Shown in pieces: positions 30,853-45,883 of a stretch of 64,000 nucleotides of DNA. Made by a program: the position numbers and the translations under genes. The stretch's first letter is position 1, and each line of letters opens with the position of its first letter. Under the pieces are notes generated by a model. It was given only the letters and a program-made list of their open reading frames with translations. It did no database searches and had not been told where the DNA came from. The DNA is from Poriferisodalis sp965208555. GTDB taxonomy: Bacteria > Actinomycetota > Acidimicrobiia > Acidimicrobiales > Poriferisodalaceae. The stretch is taken from assembly GCF_965208555.1 (NCBI RefSeq), contig NZ_OZ242342.1, positions 1,364,001-1,428,000 on the forward strand, read 5' to 3'.

Positions 30853-33800
30853 CTACTGGTCCATCAATCCGGGGAAGGGGATGGCCTCGGGCAGCGGACC
30901 GCTGATCACCGGCGCTGCGGCCTCCAAGCCGGCGGCGAGCCGAAACGCCGTCTCCCAGCCAGTCGGCCGCGCCCCGAGCTGGGCGATCGCCACCTCCGCC
31001 TCCGAGCGCAACGCAGCAGTGTCGGGCGCATCGAACGACTCATGACCGATGGCGCGGGCGAGGCGCACGACGGTCTGGCTGAGGCGGCTGTCGGTGGCGT
31101 CGTTCAGAATCATCACCTGCTCGAACGCCGCCTCCATCGCCGGCAGGTCCGCGTCACGGGCGTGTGCGAGAGCCCGTGCCACCAGGGCGTTGCGCACGTC
31201 CACGTAGGTGCCCGTGCCGCTGGCCATGGCGAAGCGGGACTGCTCGAGCGCATCGACCGTGCGCCCGGCGGTGGCATAGGCGATGGCAAGACACGAATGC
31301 AGGTAGGTGGACGGCAGGTCGGCGGTCGGCACAGCCTCGAGCGCATCGATCGCGTCGTGCGGGTGGCCGAGCTGCGCCAGGGCAAGCCCCAGCGAGACGT
31401 CAAGGTCGCGCTGGCCGATCACCGCGGCCTCGCCGGGACTGAACCCCGACTCGTGCTGCCGCGGACTCTCGGACTGTTCCCAGCCGGCACGGGCCAAGTC
31501 CTCGGTGACCATCTCGGGCTGGCCCATCTGCACCGCCGCGCCCGCCCGCACCGCCCGGGCGAACCCCTCCAGCGGACGGCCCGGCATGTCGCTCGCGCGC
31601 TGCAGGCACTCGGCCAGCATCGCCCGGCTGCGCTGCAGCTCGCCGACGGCCGCGTAGGCCCGGCCCAGCAGCCCCAGCGCCTGCACCTCGCCGAAGTCGC
31701 TGTGCACGTCCCGGAAGACCTGCTCAGCGGCCTTCGCCCGCTCGACGGCTTCCGCCGCCTGGCCCGACCACAGGCTGAGCGACCCCAGCAGCAGGTCCAT
31801 CATGGCCTCGGTGAACCGCTCGCCCCGCTCGTGGGCGATGCCATGTACCGAGCGGGCCAGCTCCTCGGCCTCGTCCCGCTCGCCCGAGTGGAAGCGCAGG
31901 AATGCCAGCAGGCCCTCGGCGGTGGCCAGCCCGACCGTGTCGCCGAGATCGCCGAACCGCTCGATTGCCGTCGTGAGGCGCGCTCCCGACTCGGCGATCA
32001 GGCCCTGCTCGAACGACAGCCACGCAAGGTTCTGCAGGCACCACGCCACCCCGCTCTCATCGCCGAGATGCGCGAACGTGCCATTGGCCTCGTTGATGTA
32101 CCGGTCGGCGCGGGCGTATTCCCCGGCTCGCAGCGCCGCCAGCCCCCGCAGCCGCAGCGACTCGGCCGCCTCGCGCACCTCGCCCTGGGTGCGGAACTGG
32201 TCCAGCGCGTCGGCGAGCAGCTTGTCGGCAGCGGCGTGCTCGTCATCGGCCAGCGCAACCTCGCCCAGCACCCGCAGCCCGTGCGCTGCCGCCATCCGGT
32301 CGCCGTTCAGCGTGGCGAGCGCCCGGGCCAGCTCGGCATCGGCATGGGCACCGTGCAACTCGCCCAGCCGCAGGCGCGCCGAGGCCCTGCCCAACGACAT
32401 GTCGATGAGCCGCGGGTCGGCGTCGCCGAGCATCTCGATGGCTCGCCGGTAGAACTGCGCCGCGGCGTAGTGGCTGTCGCGGGCGGCGGCCCACTGCCCG
32501 GCCCGACCCAGCCATTCGATCGCCACCTCGGTCATCCCGCCTTCGAACACGTCGCCGTCGCCGTCGCCGCCCTTGCTGCCCACGCCTGCAGCCGACTTGC
32601 CTGCGGCCGTCTGCCCGGCGTCGGCCCCCAGCTCCACTGCCGAGGCGAAATGATCGGCGATCACCCCGACCGAATCGGCGGCGGGATCGTCCCGGTTCTG
32701 CGCCAGCCACAGCGCCACATCGAGATGCCGTTCGGCCCGGTCAGTCTTGGTGAGCATGCTGTAGGCCACATCGCGCACCACGTCGCTGCGGAACGTCCAG
32801 GCATCCGCCTCGCTGGTGAAGATGTCCTTGTCGACCAGCCGCTGGAAAGTGGCCGGGTCGCCCTCGGCGCTGGTCGTCGGGTTCGTGGCCGACGTCATCT
32901 CCAGCAGCTCGCTGATGGAGCCGCCGCCGCCGAGCACCGACGCAGCGTCCACCAGCCGTCGCTCGGGGGAGCTCAGCGTGTCGAGGCGGGCGGCCACCAG
33001 TCCCCGCAGGGTGTCGGGCATCTCCGCCAGCGATCGCTCCTCATGATCGGGACGGGCACCGGGCCCCACCACGCCCGACTCCCGCAGCAGCACGCACATC
33101 TCCTCGAGGAAGAACGGGTTGCCGCCGCTGCGCTCGTAGAGCTGATCGGCCAGGTAGGCGGGAACGCTGCCGCCCAGCAGCTCGGCGGCCAGCTCTGCGG
33201 TGGCCTCGCGGCTGAGCGGGTCGAGGTTCAGCACCACGGTGCTGTGACGGCCCGGCGGCACCGTCCAGCGCTGCTCGTCCACGTTCCACCGGGCCGTGGT
33301 GATGACCACGAACGGCTGGGTCGCCAGCGCTGCCAGCAGCTGCTCGAGCACGCTCAGCAGCCGCTCCTCTGCCCAGTGCACGTCGCTGAGCAGCAGCACC
33401 ACGGGCTGGCGCTGCGTCAGCGCTCCCAGGAAGCGGCGTAGGGAGCGGAACGTGGCCTCGGCCCGCCACTCGATCTCGGCCGGGTCGCCGCTGCCCACCC
33501 GGCCCAGCACGGCGAGCACGACATCGGTGATCTCGTCGATCTCCTCGTAATTGACCGCGCTGTTGGCGCCGTTGTCAGAGCGCAGCACATCGGCCACCAG
33601 CGACGAGACCCGTCGGGTGGCCACCACCGTCGAGTCGCCGGCGCCGACGTCTGCCGCGGCTGCGATGGCATCGCCCAGGCAGCGCAGCGGGTTGGTCTCG
33701 TCGTAGGGCAGCGCCATGCTCTCGAGCACCATGGCGTCGTGGCGTTCGGTGGCGCCCTGGGCCGCTTCTCGGGCCAGGCGTGTCTTGCCCATGCCGGCCT

Positions 33801-34557
33801 CACCCACGATCTGGCACAGTCCCGCACGCCTGCGGGCCACCGCCGTGTCGATCGCCGTCTCCAGCAGGGCATGTTCCAGGTCGCGCCCCACCAGCGGCGA
33901 GAGCGTGGCGCTGCGGTGACGGCCCGGCGGCGCCAGCTCGCCGCTGGCCAGGTACACCGGCACCGGCTCGTCACGCCCCCGCAGGCCGATCTCGCCCCGG
34001 GGCGTGTAGTTGACGATGCCGACCGTGGCGGCTTGGGTCGTGGGCCCCACCAGCACCTCGCCCGCCTCGGCCAGCGTCTCGAGGCGGCTCGCGATGTTCA
34101 CCGTGTCGCCCATGGCCGTGTAGTCGCCGCCCGCCCGCAGCGCCCCCACCAGCACCTCGCCGGTGTTGATGCCGATGCGGATCTGCAGGCCGAGGCCGCG
34201 CTCGGCGTTGAACGCCTCCAGCGAGCGCTGCATGCGGAACGCAGCCCGCAAGGCCCGCTCGGGGTCGTCCTCGTGAGCCGTCGGCGCGCCGAACAGCGCC
34301 AGGATCGCGTCGCCGATGATCTTGTCGACGGTGCCCCCGAACGCGGTGACATCGGCCACGAGCCGCTGGAAGCACTGGTCGATGAGATGCTTGATTTCTT
34401 CGGGGTCAGCGGCCTCGCTCATCGAGGTGAACCCGACGAGATCGGCGAACAGCACCGTGACGACGCGGCGTTCCTCGGTCTGCACAAGCAGGTTGCCGCA
34501 GCTCGGGCAGAAGCGTGCGCCCTGCGGTACCTCAGTAGCGCACGCAGGACACGTCAT
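30853..34557 (-). CDS. Class III adenylate/guanylate cyclase fused to AAA-type ATPase and helical repeats
   Basis: This 1234-residue protein has an N-terminal zinc ribbon (CPAC at 3-6, CPSC at 17-20) and a class III cyclase domain at about 30-205. The cyclase has metal Asp D39 (VLFADLVGFT), a second Asp in IIGDAILALFG, Lys in VDKII and GDTVNIASRLE with the transition-state Asn and Arg, so it appears catalytically complete. An AAA/STAND ATPase follows (LVGRDLEH, then IVGEAGMGKTRLAREA, VVLLLSDVHWAE). The last 600 residues are TPR-like helical repeats. This multi-domain layout is typical of actinobacterial cyclases linking cAMP production to a protein-binding sensor. It lies 52 bases downstream of the FtsX-type permease. 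Confidence 0.92.
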   Translation of the reverse strand: MTCPACATEVPQGARFCPSCGNLLVQTEERRVVTVLFADLVGFTSMSEAADPEEIKHLIDQCFQRLVADVTAFGGTVDKIIGDAILALFGAPTAHEDDPERALRAAFRMQRSLEAFNAERGLGLQIRIGINTGEVLVGALRAGGDYTAMGDTVNIASRLETLAEAGEVLVGPTTQAATVGIVNYTPRGEIGLRGRDEPVPVYLASGELAPPGRHRSATLSPLVGRDLEHALLETAIDTAVARRRAGLCQIVGEAGMGKTRLAREAAQGATERHDAMVLESMALPYDETNPLRCLGDAIAAAADVGAGDSTVVATRRVSSLVADVLRSDNGANSAVNYEEIDEITDVVLAVLGRVGSGDPAEIEWRAEATFRSLRRFLGALTQRQPVVLLLSDVHWAEERLLSVLEQLLAALATQPFVVITTARWNVDEQRWTVPPGRHSTVVLNLDPLSREATAELAAELLGGSVPAYLADQLYERSGGNPFFLEEMCVLLRESGVVGPGARPDHEERSLAEMPDTLRGLVAARLDTLSSPERRLVDAASVLGGGGSISELLEMTSATNPTTSAEGDPATFQRLVDKDIFTSEADAWTFRSDVVRDVAYSMLTKTDRAERHLDVALWLAQNRDDPAADSVGVIADHFASAVELGADAGQTAAGKSAAGVGSKGGDGDGDVFEGGMTEVAIEWLGRAGQWAAARDSHYAAAQFYRRAIEMLGDADPRLIDMSLGRASARLRLGELHGAHADAELARALATLNGDRMAAAHGLRVLGEVALADDEHAAADKLLADALDQFRTQGEVREAAESLRLRGLAALRAGEYARADRYINEANGTFAHLGDESGVAWCLQNLAWLSFEQGLIAESGARLTTAIERFGDLGDTVGLATAEGLLAFLRFHSGERDEAEELARSVHGIAHERGERFTEAMMDLLLGSLSLWSGQAAEAVERAKAAEQVFRDVHSDFGEVQALGLLGRAYAAVGELQRSRAMLAECLQRASDMPGRPLEGFARAVRAGAAVQMGQPEMVTEDLARAGWEQSESPRQHESGFSPGEAAVIGQRDLDVSLGLALAQLGHPHDAIDALEAVPTADLPSTYLHSCLAIAYATAGRTVDALEQSRFAMASGTGTYVDVRNALVARALAHARDADLPAMEAAFEQVMILNDATDSRLSQTVVRLARAIGHESFDAPDTAALRSEAEVAIAQLGARPTGWETAFRLAAGLEAAAPVISGPLPEAIPFPGLMDQ

Positions 34558-34609
34558 CGCGGCATTCTAGAAACGGTGCCTCAATCCGGCTGAAACTGGC
34601 TGAAATCGG

Positions 34610-37150
34610 TCACTCGTGGCCGATGGCGTCCAGGATGTCCATGCGGCCGGCCCGGCGGGCGGGCAGCACTGCGGCCAGCAGGCCTGCCAGCCCGGCAGCG
34701 ACCACGTAGATGGCGAGGGTTCCGAAGGGCACGTCCACAGTGGTGATGAACGAGTCCGGTGTGGCCAGCGAGCCCGCCACGCCGAGGATCATGCCGACCA
34801 CCACGCCCATCAGGCCGCCGAAGGTGGCCACGATGGCCGCCTCCCAGCGCACGGCGCGCCGCAGCTGGCGCCGGGTCATGCCCACGGCTCGCAGCAGGCC
34901 GATCTCGCGGGTCCGTTCGAACACCGACAGCGCCAGCGTGTTGGCGATGCCGACCAGCGCGATCACGAACGACAGGCCCAGCAGCACGGTGATGACGGCG
35001 AAGATCGAGTCGACCAGGTCCTGGTTGGCCTGCCGGAACTCGACCCGGTTCTCGCCGATGACGCCGGGGTAGCGGGCGGTCACCTCGGCGACGGCGGCCT
35101 GGCTGCGCTCGGTTGAGTCAGCCGCGACTGCGGTGCCGAAGCGGTAGTCGCGGCGGCCGAAATGCTGTTCCCACAGGGCGTTGTCGATCAGCCAGTTGCC
35201 GTAGATGGCGGCGTCGGTGAACACCGCCACCACCGTCAGGGTCACGGTCTCGTTGTTCGGAAACGTCGCCGCCAGCGTGTCGCCGACGGCCACGCCGAGG
35301 TCGGTGGCGGGGTCCACGTGCAACGCGATGCCGCTGAGCGGATCACCGCTCGCGATGCGGCCGGCGATCACATCGCCGTCCATGTGGTGGGCCACGGTGT
35401 CGAAGTCGGCGGTGACGACGTCACGAACCTCGCCGCCCACCACCATGCCGCCGAATGCCACCCGGTAGCCGACGACGCTCTCGATCTCGTCGCGGTCGTC
35501 GAGGTCGTCGAGGACCTGCGCCGGAAAGCCTGTCGCAGGATCGAACGGCGATGCCTCGCTGCGGACGAAGTAGTCGGCTCGCACGGCGTCGCTGAGGACG
35601 TCGGCGATGGTGTTGCTCACCGAGGCGCCCACGACCGACACCGTCGCCATCAGCGTGACGCCGATCATGAGGGCCCCCGCAGTGGACGCAGTGCGCCGAG
35701 GATTGCGAGCCGCGTTCTCGCGTGCGAGCTTGCCCGGCGTCCCGAACATGGCCTCGATGGGCCGTCCGAGCAGCCGGACTACCGGCCGAGCGATCGCCGG
35801 ACTGCTGACGTTGATGCCCACGAAGGCCACGAGCGCGCCGACGCCCGTCAGCGCCAGAACCGCTGCGGTGCTGCCGACGCCAGCCATGCCCAGCGCCAGG
35901 CACACCACGCCGATGGCGGTGATTGCGCTGCCCACGGCCACCCGGCGACGCCACCCGCTGCGCTCGATGCGGTAGTCATGCGCCAGCGCAGCGATCGGCG
36001 TGATGCGCCGCGCCCGCATGGCCGGCACGATCGAGGCGACCATCGTGACGCCCAGCCCGATCACCACGGCCAGCACGACGGTGCGCGGCCGCAGCACCAG
36101 GGGCCCTGACGGCAGGCCAAAGCCGCTCGCACGGATGATCGCTCTCATCAGCACGCTCACCGCCATGCCGACGGCGATGCCGATCGCCGTGCTGAGCAGT
36201 CCCACCACCGCCGACTCGACCACGATCGAGCGCGACACCTGCTTGGGCGTGACGCCGATGGCCCGCCACAGCCCGATCTCGCGCACGCGCTGGGTCAAGA
36301 CGATCTGGAACGTGTTGTTGATGATGAACGCCGACACGAACACGGCGATGAAGGCGAACACCAGCAGGATGGAGGTGAAGATGTTCAGGACGCTCTGGAA
36401 CTGCTCGGTCTGCTCCTCGGCGGCAATCTCCTGGGTGATCACCTCGTAGTCCTGACCCAAGGTCCCGATAGCCGACTGCACCTCGGCCACATCGGCGCCG
36501 GCCTCGACCAGCACCCGTATCTCGATGAGCTGGTCACCGAAGCCCAGGAACTGCTGCGCCGTGTCGTTGTCGAACACCGACATCGTCTGCCCGAGGCTGG
36601 TGTTGGCGTCCGGTGATCCGAAGTTGAAGATGCCGACCAGTTCGAAGGGCTCCGCGCGGACCGGGCCGTTGATGGTGTAGGTCTCGCCGACCTGCAGGTT
36701 GTTGCCCGCCGCCGTCGTCGCGTCGACGACGAATTCCTGACCTTGCGGCGAGCGCCCCTCGATGATGAAGAAGACCCGTGACGAGAAATTCATGCCCAGC
36801 GCGGGCGGGCCTTGGGGCCGGATGGCGTTGCCGTCGCCGTCGACAATGACCACGTTGCGTGCCTGCACCGTGCCGGCAACCTCGGCCACCCCGTCGACGG
36901 CCGCGATTTGACCGAGTAACGAATCGGGCACAGTCGGCCGGTCGGCCTCGCTGCCGATCTCCTGGCGGGCCCGCACCGTCAAGTCGGTCTCGCCGGCGAT
37001 GTCCTCTGCCAGGTCGCCGAACGTCGAGCGCAGGCTGTCGGTGAGCGCGAAGGTGCCCACCACGAACGTCACGCCGATCACCACCGACAGCGTCGTGAGC
37101 GCGAAGCGGATCTTCTTGTCGAGAAGGTTCCGCAGGGCCAGCTTCAGCAC
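34610..37150 (-). CDS. ABC transporter permease, FtsX/MacB type (second of two)
   Basis: This 846-residue protein has an N-terminal membrane segment (FALTTLSVVIGVTFVVGTFAL), a long extracellular domain (about 50-250), then two FtsX blocks of three to four membrane segments, with a further extracellular domain between them. REIGLWRAIGVTPKQVSR and REIGLLRAVGMTRRQLRRA are the coupling-helix motifs. It probably pairs with the neighbouring permease and ATPase in lipoprotein or lipid release/export. It is paralogous to the neighbouring gene, to judge by parallel motif order and the closing MDILDAIGHE versus MNVLDAIADE. Confidence 0.88.
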   Translation of the reverse strand: MLKLALRNLLDKKIRFALTTLSVVIGVTFVVGTFALTDSLRSTFGDLAEDIAGETDLTVRARQEIGSEADRPTVPDSLLGQIAAVDGVAEVAGTVQARNVVIVDGDGNAIRPQGPPALGMNFSSRVFFIIEGRSPQGQEFVVDATTAAGNNLQVGETYTINGPVRAEPFELVGIFNFGSPDANTSLGQTMSVFDNDTAQQFLGFGDQLIEIRVLVEAGADVAEVQSAIGTLGQDYEVITQEIAAEEQTEQFQSVLNIFTSILLVFAFIAVFVSAFIINNTFQIVLTQRVREIGLWRAIGVTPKQVSRSIVVESAVVGLLSTAIGIAVGMAVSVLMRAIIRASGFGLPSGPLVLRPRTVVLAVVIGLGVTMVASIVPAMRARRITPIAALAHDYRIERSGWRRRVAVGSAITAIGVVCLALGMAGVGSTAAVLALTGVGALVAFVGINVSSPAIARPVVRLLGRPIEAMFGTPGKLARENAARNPRRTASTAGALMIGVTLMATVSVVGASVSNTIADVLSDAVRADYFVRSEASPFDPATGFPAQVLDDLDDRDEIESVVGYRVAFGGMVVGGEVRDVVTADFDTVAHHMDGDVIAGRIASGDPLSGIALHVDPATDLGVAVGDTLAATFPNNETVTLTVVAVFTDAAIYGNWLIDNALWEQHFGRRDYRFGTAVAADSTERSQAAVAEVTARYPGVIGENRVEFRQANQDLVDSIFAVITVLLGLSFVIALVGIANTLALSVFERTREIGLLRAVGMTRRQLRRAVRWEAAIVATFGGLMGVVVGMILGVAGSLATPDSFITTVDVPFGTLAIYVVAAGLAGLLAAVLPARRAGRMDILDAIGHE

Positions 37151-37171
37151 TGCTTCACCCCGAGATCCCCG

Positions 37172-39751
37172 CTACTCGTCGGCGATGGCGTCGAGGACGT
37201 TCATCCGGCTGGCCCGGAATGCGGGGAACAGCGCGGCGATCAGACCGAACACCACGGAGATCAGCAAGAAGAACACGATCTGGCCGACCGGCGCTGACAC
37301 GCCGTCGATGATGTCGGCGGGGATCGCGGTGGCAGTGGCGACGCCGAACGCCGCGCCCAGCACCACGCCCACCACCGCGCCGTACAGCGACACAGCGGCG
37401 GCCTCCCAGCGGATCATGCGCCGCATCTGTCGGCGGGTCATGCCGACCGCACGCAGCAGCCCGATCTCGCGGATGCGCTCGAACACCGACAGGGTGAGCG
37501 TGTTCACGATGCCGACCAGCGCGATCAGCAACGCGAAGCCCAGGAACACGTTCACCAGCACGAGCACGGTGTTGAGGTTGGACTCGATGCTCTCCTGGAA
37601 CTCCTGGCGGTCCTCCAGCACGGCCTGCGGGTAGCCGTCCAGAACCTCGTCGATGGAGGCGCGGGCAGCCTCGGGGTCGTCAATGGCCGATTGCACCATA
37701 ACGACGTCGTCGAACGCACTCGTCGCCACTCGTGCGTGCAGCGCGCTGTCGATGAACCAGTTGCTCCAGAATCCGCTGCCGTCGAAGATGGCGGTGACCG
37801 TGGTCGTGATGCGGTCGCCGCTGACGAAGGTCAGATCGACCTGATCCCCGAGTGCGAGGCCGTCGTTGTCGGCAACGTCGCTGTGGATCATCAGTCCCGT
37901 CAGGGGATCGAAGCCGCTCAGGTCGCCCTCGGTCACATCGATGTTGATCACCTCGTGGAGATCTTCGATGCGCGCCGCCGTCAGGGTGGTCTCGATCACG
38001 GTCGGAACCCCCAACGCATCCGCTTCGATCTGCACGAGGTCGAAATCGAATCCCACCGGGGTGCCGATGCCGGCAGCACGGATATCGGAGCTGAGCGTCT
38101 TGGGCAGCCCCGCCTGCGTGTTCGCCGTGACGATGAAATCGGCAGTGAAGGCGCTGGAAAGGCGCTCGCCGAAGGACACCTTGAGGGACTGGCCCACGAT
38201 CGACACCATGGTGACCAGCGCCAGGCCGATCGTGAGCGCGACCGCAGTGGCAGACGTACGCCGTGGGTTGCGGGCAGCATTGGCACGGGCCAGCCGGCCC
38301 GAGATCGGCATGATCCACACCAGCGGCCGCGCCAGCAGCGACACCACCGACCGGGCCACAAGCGGACTCAGCACCGACACCGCCACGAAGGTGATCGCGG
38401 CACCGGCGCCGAGCGTCGTGAGCTGCGGTGTCGCACCGTCGAAGTCGAAGAACAGCCCCATGCCCGTCAGCACCAGACCGATCGCCAGCAGCAGGCCGCC
38501 GCTTGCCAGCCGCTTCCAGCCGAGGCTGGCACGCTCGTCGCTGGTGGAGCCCTCCGCCAGTCCCGCCACCGGCGAGATGCGCGAAGCCTTGATCGCCGGT
38601 ACCAGCGACGCCGCCACGGTGAAGCCGACACCCACCACGAGGGCCCACAGCACGGTGCGCAGCGTCAGCGGCAGCGCGCCTCCAGGCAGCGAAGCCCCCA
38701 GCGCGTTGAACAGGCCCTTCAGCCCGAGCGCGCCCAGCATGCCCAGACCCAGTCCGGCCACCGAGGCGACGATGCCGATGATCGCCGACTCGGTCAGCAC
38801 CGACCTCCGCACCTGCTGGGGCGTGGCGCCGACAGCACGCAGCAGCGAAAGCTCTCGCACGCGCTGGCCCAGCACGATGTTGAACGTGTTGGAGATGATG
38901 AACATGCTCACGAACAGCACGATGAACGCGAACACCAGCAGGATCGTCTGGAACGGCCCGATGAACGTCTCGGTGGCGTCGCTGAACTCCTCGACGGAAT
39001 CCTCCGCTGTGAGGACTTCGATGCCGTCGGGCAGCACGGCTTCGATGCGGCTGCGCACCTCGTCGATGTCCGCTCCCGCCTCAGCCCGGGCGTTGATCTG
39101 AGTGAACTCGCCGGGATAGCCCAGCACCTCTTGGGCGGTCGGGGTCTCGAACAGCGAGAAGATGGCGCCGATGCCGGCGTTCTCGGGGAAGCCGAACTGT
39201 GCCGTTCCCGTCAGGGTGAACTCACGCGGGCCGGTGGGCGTGACCACCTGGTAGGTGCCGCCGATCTCGAAGTCGTAGCTGTCGTCTCCGTAGGTGGTGA
39301 CGTCGATGGCGAACTCGTCGCCGCCGACCGGCCAGCGGCCGTCGATCAGGAAGAACTGCGACAGCGACTCGTCCTCAAGCCAGTTGCCACCCGCCACCGG
39401 CGGCCCGAAGGTGGTGACGGCCTCACCGTTGCCGTCCACCGGGATCACGCCGTCCACGAACAGCCCGCCCTTGGCGATCGCCACGCCGTCGACCGCTGCG
39501 ATGTCGTCTACGAGATCGGCGGGCACCGCGGGTGATACGGCGTCGGTGATGTCGCCGAATGAGAGCTCGCCCCGAATGGTGTAGTCGGTGCCGGTGTTGA
39601 TGTCTTCGGCCAGCCGGTCGAAACCCGAGCGCAGCGAGTCGGCGGTGACGAAGGCCGCCACCACGAAGGCCACGCCGATGACGATGGTGAGCGCAGTGAG
39701 CGCGAACCGGATCTTGTGGGCCAGCAGCGATTTGATGCCGAGTCGCAGCAT
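37172..39751 (-). CDS. ABC transporter permease, FtsX/MacB type (first of two)
   Basis: This 859-residue protein has the same layout as its neighbour: membrane segment near residues 15-40 (RFALTALTIVIGVAFVVAAFV), extracellular domain and two FtsX domains with RELSLLRAVGATPQQVRRS and REIGLLRAVGMTRRQMRRM. Together with the 39768-40526 ATPase and the 34610-37150 permease it forms one transporter operon with 16-21-base gaps. The two permeases likely form a heterodimer, since each has the complete duplicated FtsX architecture. Confidence 0.88.
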   Translation of the reverse strand: MLRLGIKSLLAHKIRFALTALTIVIGVAFVVAAFVTADSLRSGFDRLAEDINTGTDYTIRGELSFGDITDAVSPAVPADLVDDIAAVDGVAIAKGGLFVDGVIPVDGNGEAVTTFGPPVAGGNWLEDESLSQFFLIDGRWPVGGDEFAIDVTTYGDDSYDFEIGGTYQVVTPTGPREFTLTGTAQFGFPENAGIGAIFSLFETPTAQEVLGYPGEFTQINARAEAGADIDEVRSRIEAVLPDGIEVLTAEDSVEEFSDATETFIGPFQTILLVFAFIVLFVSMFIISNTFNIVLGQRVRELSLLRAVGATPQQVRRSVLTESAIIGIVASVAGLGLGMLGALGLKGLFNALGASLPGGALPLTLRTVLWALVVGVGFTVAASLVPAIKASRISPVAGLAEGSTSDERASLGWKRLASGGLLLAIGLVLTGMGLFFDFDGATPQLTTLGAGAAITFVAVSVLSPLVARSVVSLLARPLVWIMPISGRLARANAARNPRRTSATAVALTIGLALVTMVSIVGQSLKVSFGERLSSAFTADFIVTANTQAGLPKTLSSDIRAAGIGTPVGFDFDLVQIEADALGVPTVIETTLTAARIEDLHEVINIDVTEGDLSGFDPLTGLMIHSDVADNDGLALGDQVDLTFVSGDRITTTVTAIFDGSGFWSNWFIDSALHARVATSAFDDVVMVQSAIDDPEAARASIDEVLDGYPQAVLEDRQEFQESIESNLNTVLVLVNVFLGFALLIALVGIVNTLTLSVFERIREIGLLRAVGMTRRQMRRMIRWEAAAVSLYGAVVGVVLGAAFGVATATAIPADIIDGVSAPVGQIVFFLLISVVFGLIAALFPAFRASRMNVLDAIADE

Positions 39752-39767
39752 GGGAGTCGGGTGCCGG

Positions 39768-40526
39768 CTAGGCGCCGAGTTGGTTCATGTGTGCACGGAT
39801 GCGCTCGGGCGTCGGGTCGTCGATCTCGTCGACGATCTTGCCGTCGACCAGGAACACCACCCGGTCTGCGTACGACGCCGCCATCGCGTCGTGGGTCACC
39901 ATCACGATGGTCTGGCCCATCTCGTCGGTGGCGTTGCGCATGAAGCCCAAGATCTCGGCGCCGGTGTTGAGGTCGACGTTGCCGGTGGGCTCATCGGCGA
40001 AGATCACCTGCGGCTGGCCGGCCAGCGCCCGTGCCACCGCCACGCGCTGCTGCTGCCCGCCCGACAGCTCGCTGGGCCGGTGCTTGAGGCGGTCGGCCAG
40101 ACCGGTGGCCCCGATCACGTCGTCGATCCAGGCGGTGTCGCCCTTGCTGCCGGCGAGGTCCATCGGCAGCATGATGTTCTCGATGGCGGTCAGCGTCGGC
40201 ACCAGGTTGAACGCCTGGAACACGAACCCCACGTTGTCGCGGCGCAGCAGCGTGAGGTCGCGTTCGGACAGCGTGGACAGGTCGGTCTCGCCGATGAGCA
40301 CCTGCCCCTCGGTCACCCGGTCCAGTCCCGCCATGCAGTGCATGAGCGTGGACTTGCCAGAGCCCGACGGCCCCATGATGGCGGTGAACTGGCCGCCGGC
40401 GAACGTGACGTCGATGGCGTCGAGCGCCCGCACAGCGGTGTCGCCCGAGCCGTAGATCTTGGTTGCCGCAATGGCTTGTGCGGCTGCTTGCGTGGGCGGA
40501 GCCGCGACAGTCGCCGAATCAGACAC
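39768..40526 (-). CDS. ABC transporter ATP-binding protein (MacB/LolD-like)
   Basis: From GTG 40526 the protein has 252 residues; GGAGG lies five bases upstream, favouring this start over the TTG at 40538. GPSGSGKST (Walker A), LSGGQQQRVAVARALA (signature) and VIFADEPTGNVD (Walker B) are intact, with MVTHDAMAA as the switch His. The NVD after the Walker B is typical of the LolD/MacB group. It powers the two adjacent FtsX-type permeases. Confidence 0.93.
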   Translation of the reverse strand: MSDSATVAAPPTQAAAQAIAATKIYGSGDTAVRALDAIDVTFAGGQFTAIMGPSGSGKSTLMHCMAGLDRVTEGQVLIGETDLSTLSERDLTLLRRDNVGFVFQAFNLVPTLTAIENIMLPMDLAGSKGDTAWIDDVIGATGLADRLKHRPSELSGGQQQRVAVARALAGQPQVIFADEPTGNVDLNTGAEILGFMRNATDEMGQTIVMVTHDAMAASYADRVVFLVDGKIVDEIDDPTPERIRAHMNQLGA

Positions 40527-40600
40527 AGAGCCTCCCAAGGGGTTGCCGGCCAGCGCGCAACTCTACGCATGCCCGGCCTGCGCTCACGTTCAGGTTTTTC

Positions 40601-45613
<5,013 letters not shown>

Positions 45614-45679
45614 CCAGCGCCATTACTACTGCCCCGGTGTCACACCGACCCTCCGTAGCGGGCGCGCGCTAGGCGCGGA

Positions 45680-45883
45680 TTAGCTAGGCGGGTTCAGTGT
45701 CCCATCGAACCCCTGGTTATGGCTGCCATCGCACATCGGCTTGGTGTTCGACTCACCGCACCGGCACAGCGCCACGACCGAGTCGCCGTCGGACAGCGTG
45801 TTCCCCTCGTGGTCCGCTACCTGGCACGGACCGCGGACCAGCAGCGGTCCGTTGTCCAGCACTGTCACCGTGACGTCAGCCAT
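45680..45883 (-). CDS. CDGSH-type iron-sulfur protein
   Basis: From ATG 45883 (GGGAG upstream) the 67-residue product contains GPLLVRGPCQVADHEG, then VVALCRCGESNTKPMCDGSH. The C-x-C...C-D-G-S-H pattern is the CDGSH [2Fe-2S] motif (three Cys and one His). Such small proteins carry redox clusters. Its first codons overlap the end of the HelD-like gene by eight bases, so the two are translationally linked. A longer upstream frame to 46000 is part of that neighbour. Confidence 0.9.
   Translation of the reverse strand: MADVTVTVLDNGPLLVRGPCQVADHEGNTLSDGDSVVALCRCGESNTKPMCDGSHNQGFDGTLNPPS

Noticed and set aside
31042..33441. 799-codon plus-strand ORF opposite the cyclase/ATPase
   Set aside because: High GC at third codon positions leaves the antisense frame open. 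The product is His/Arg/Gly-rich with no domains, while the minus strand carries the real motifs.
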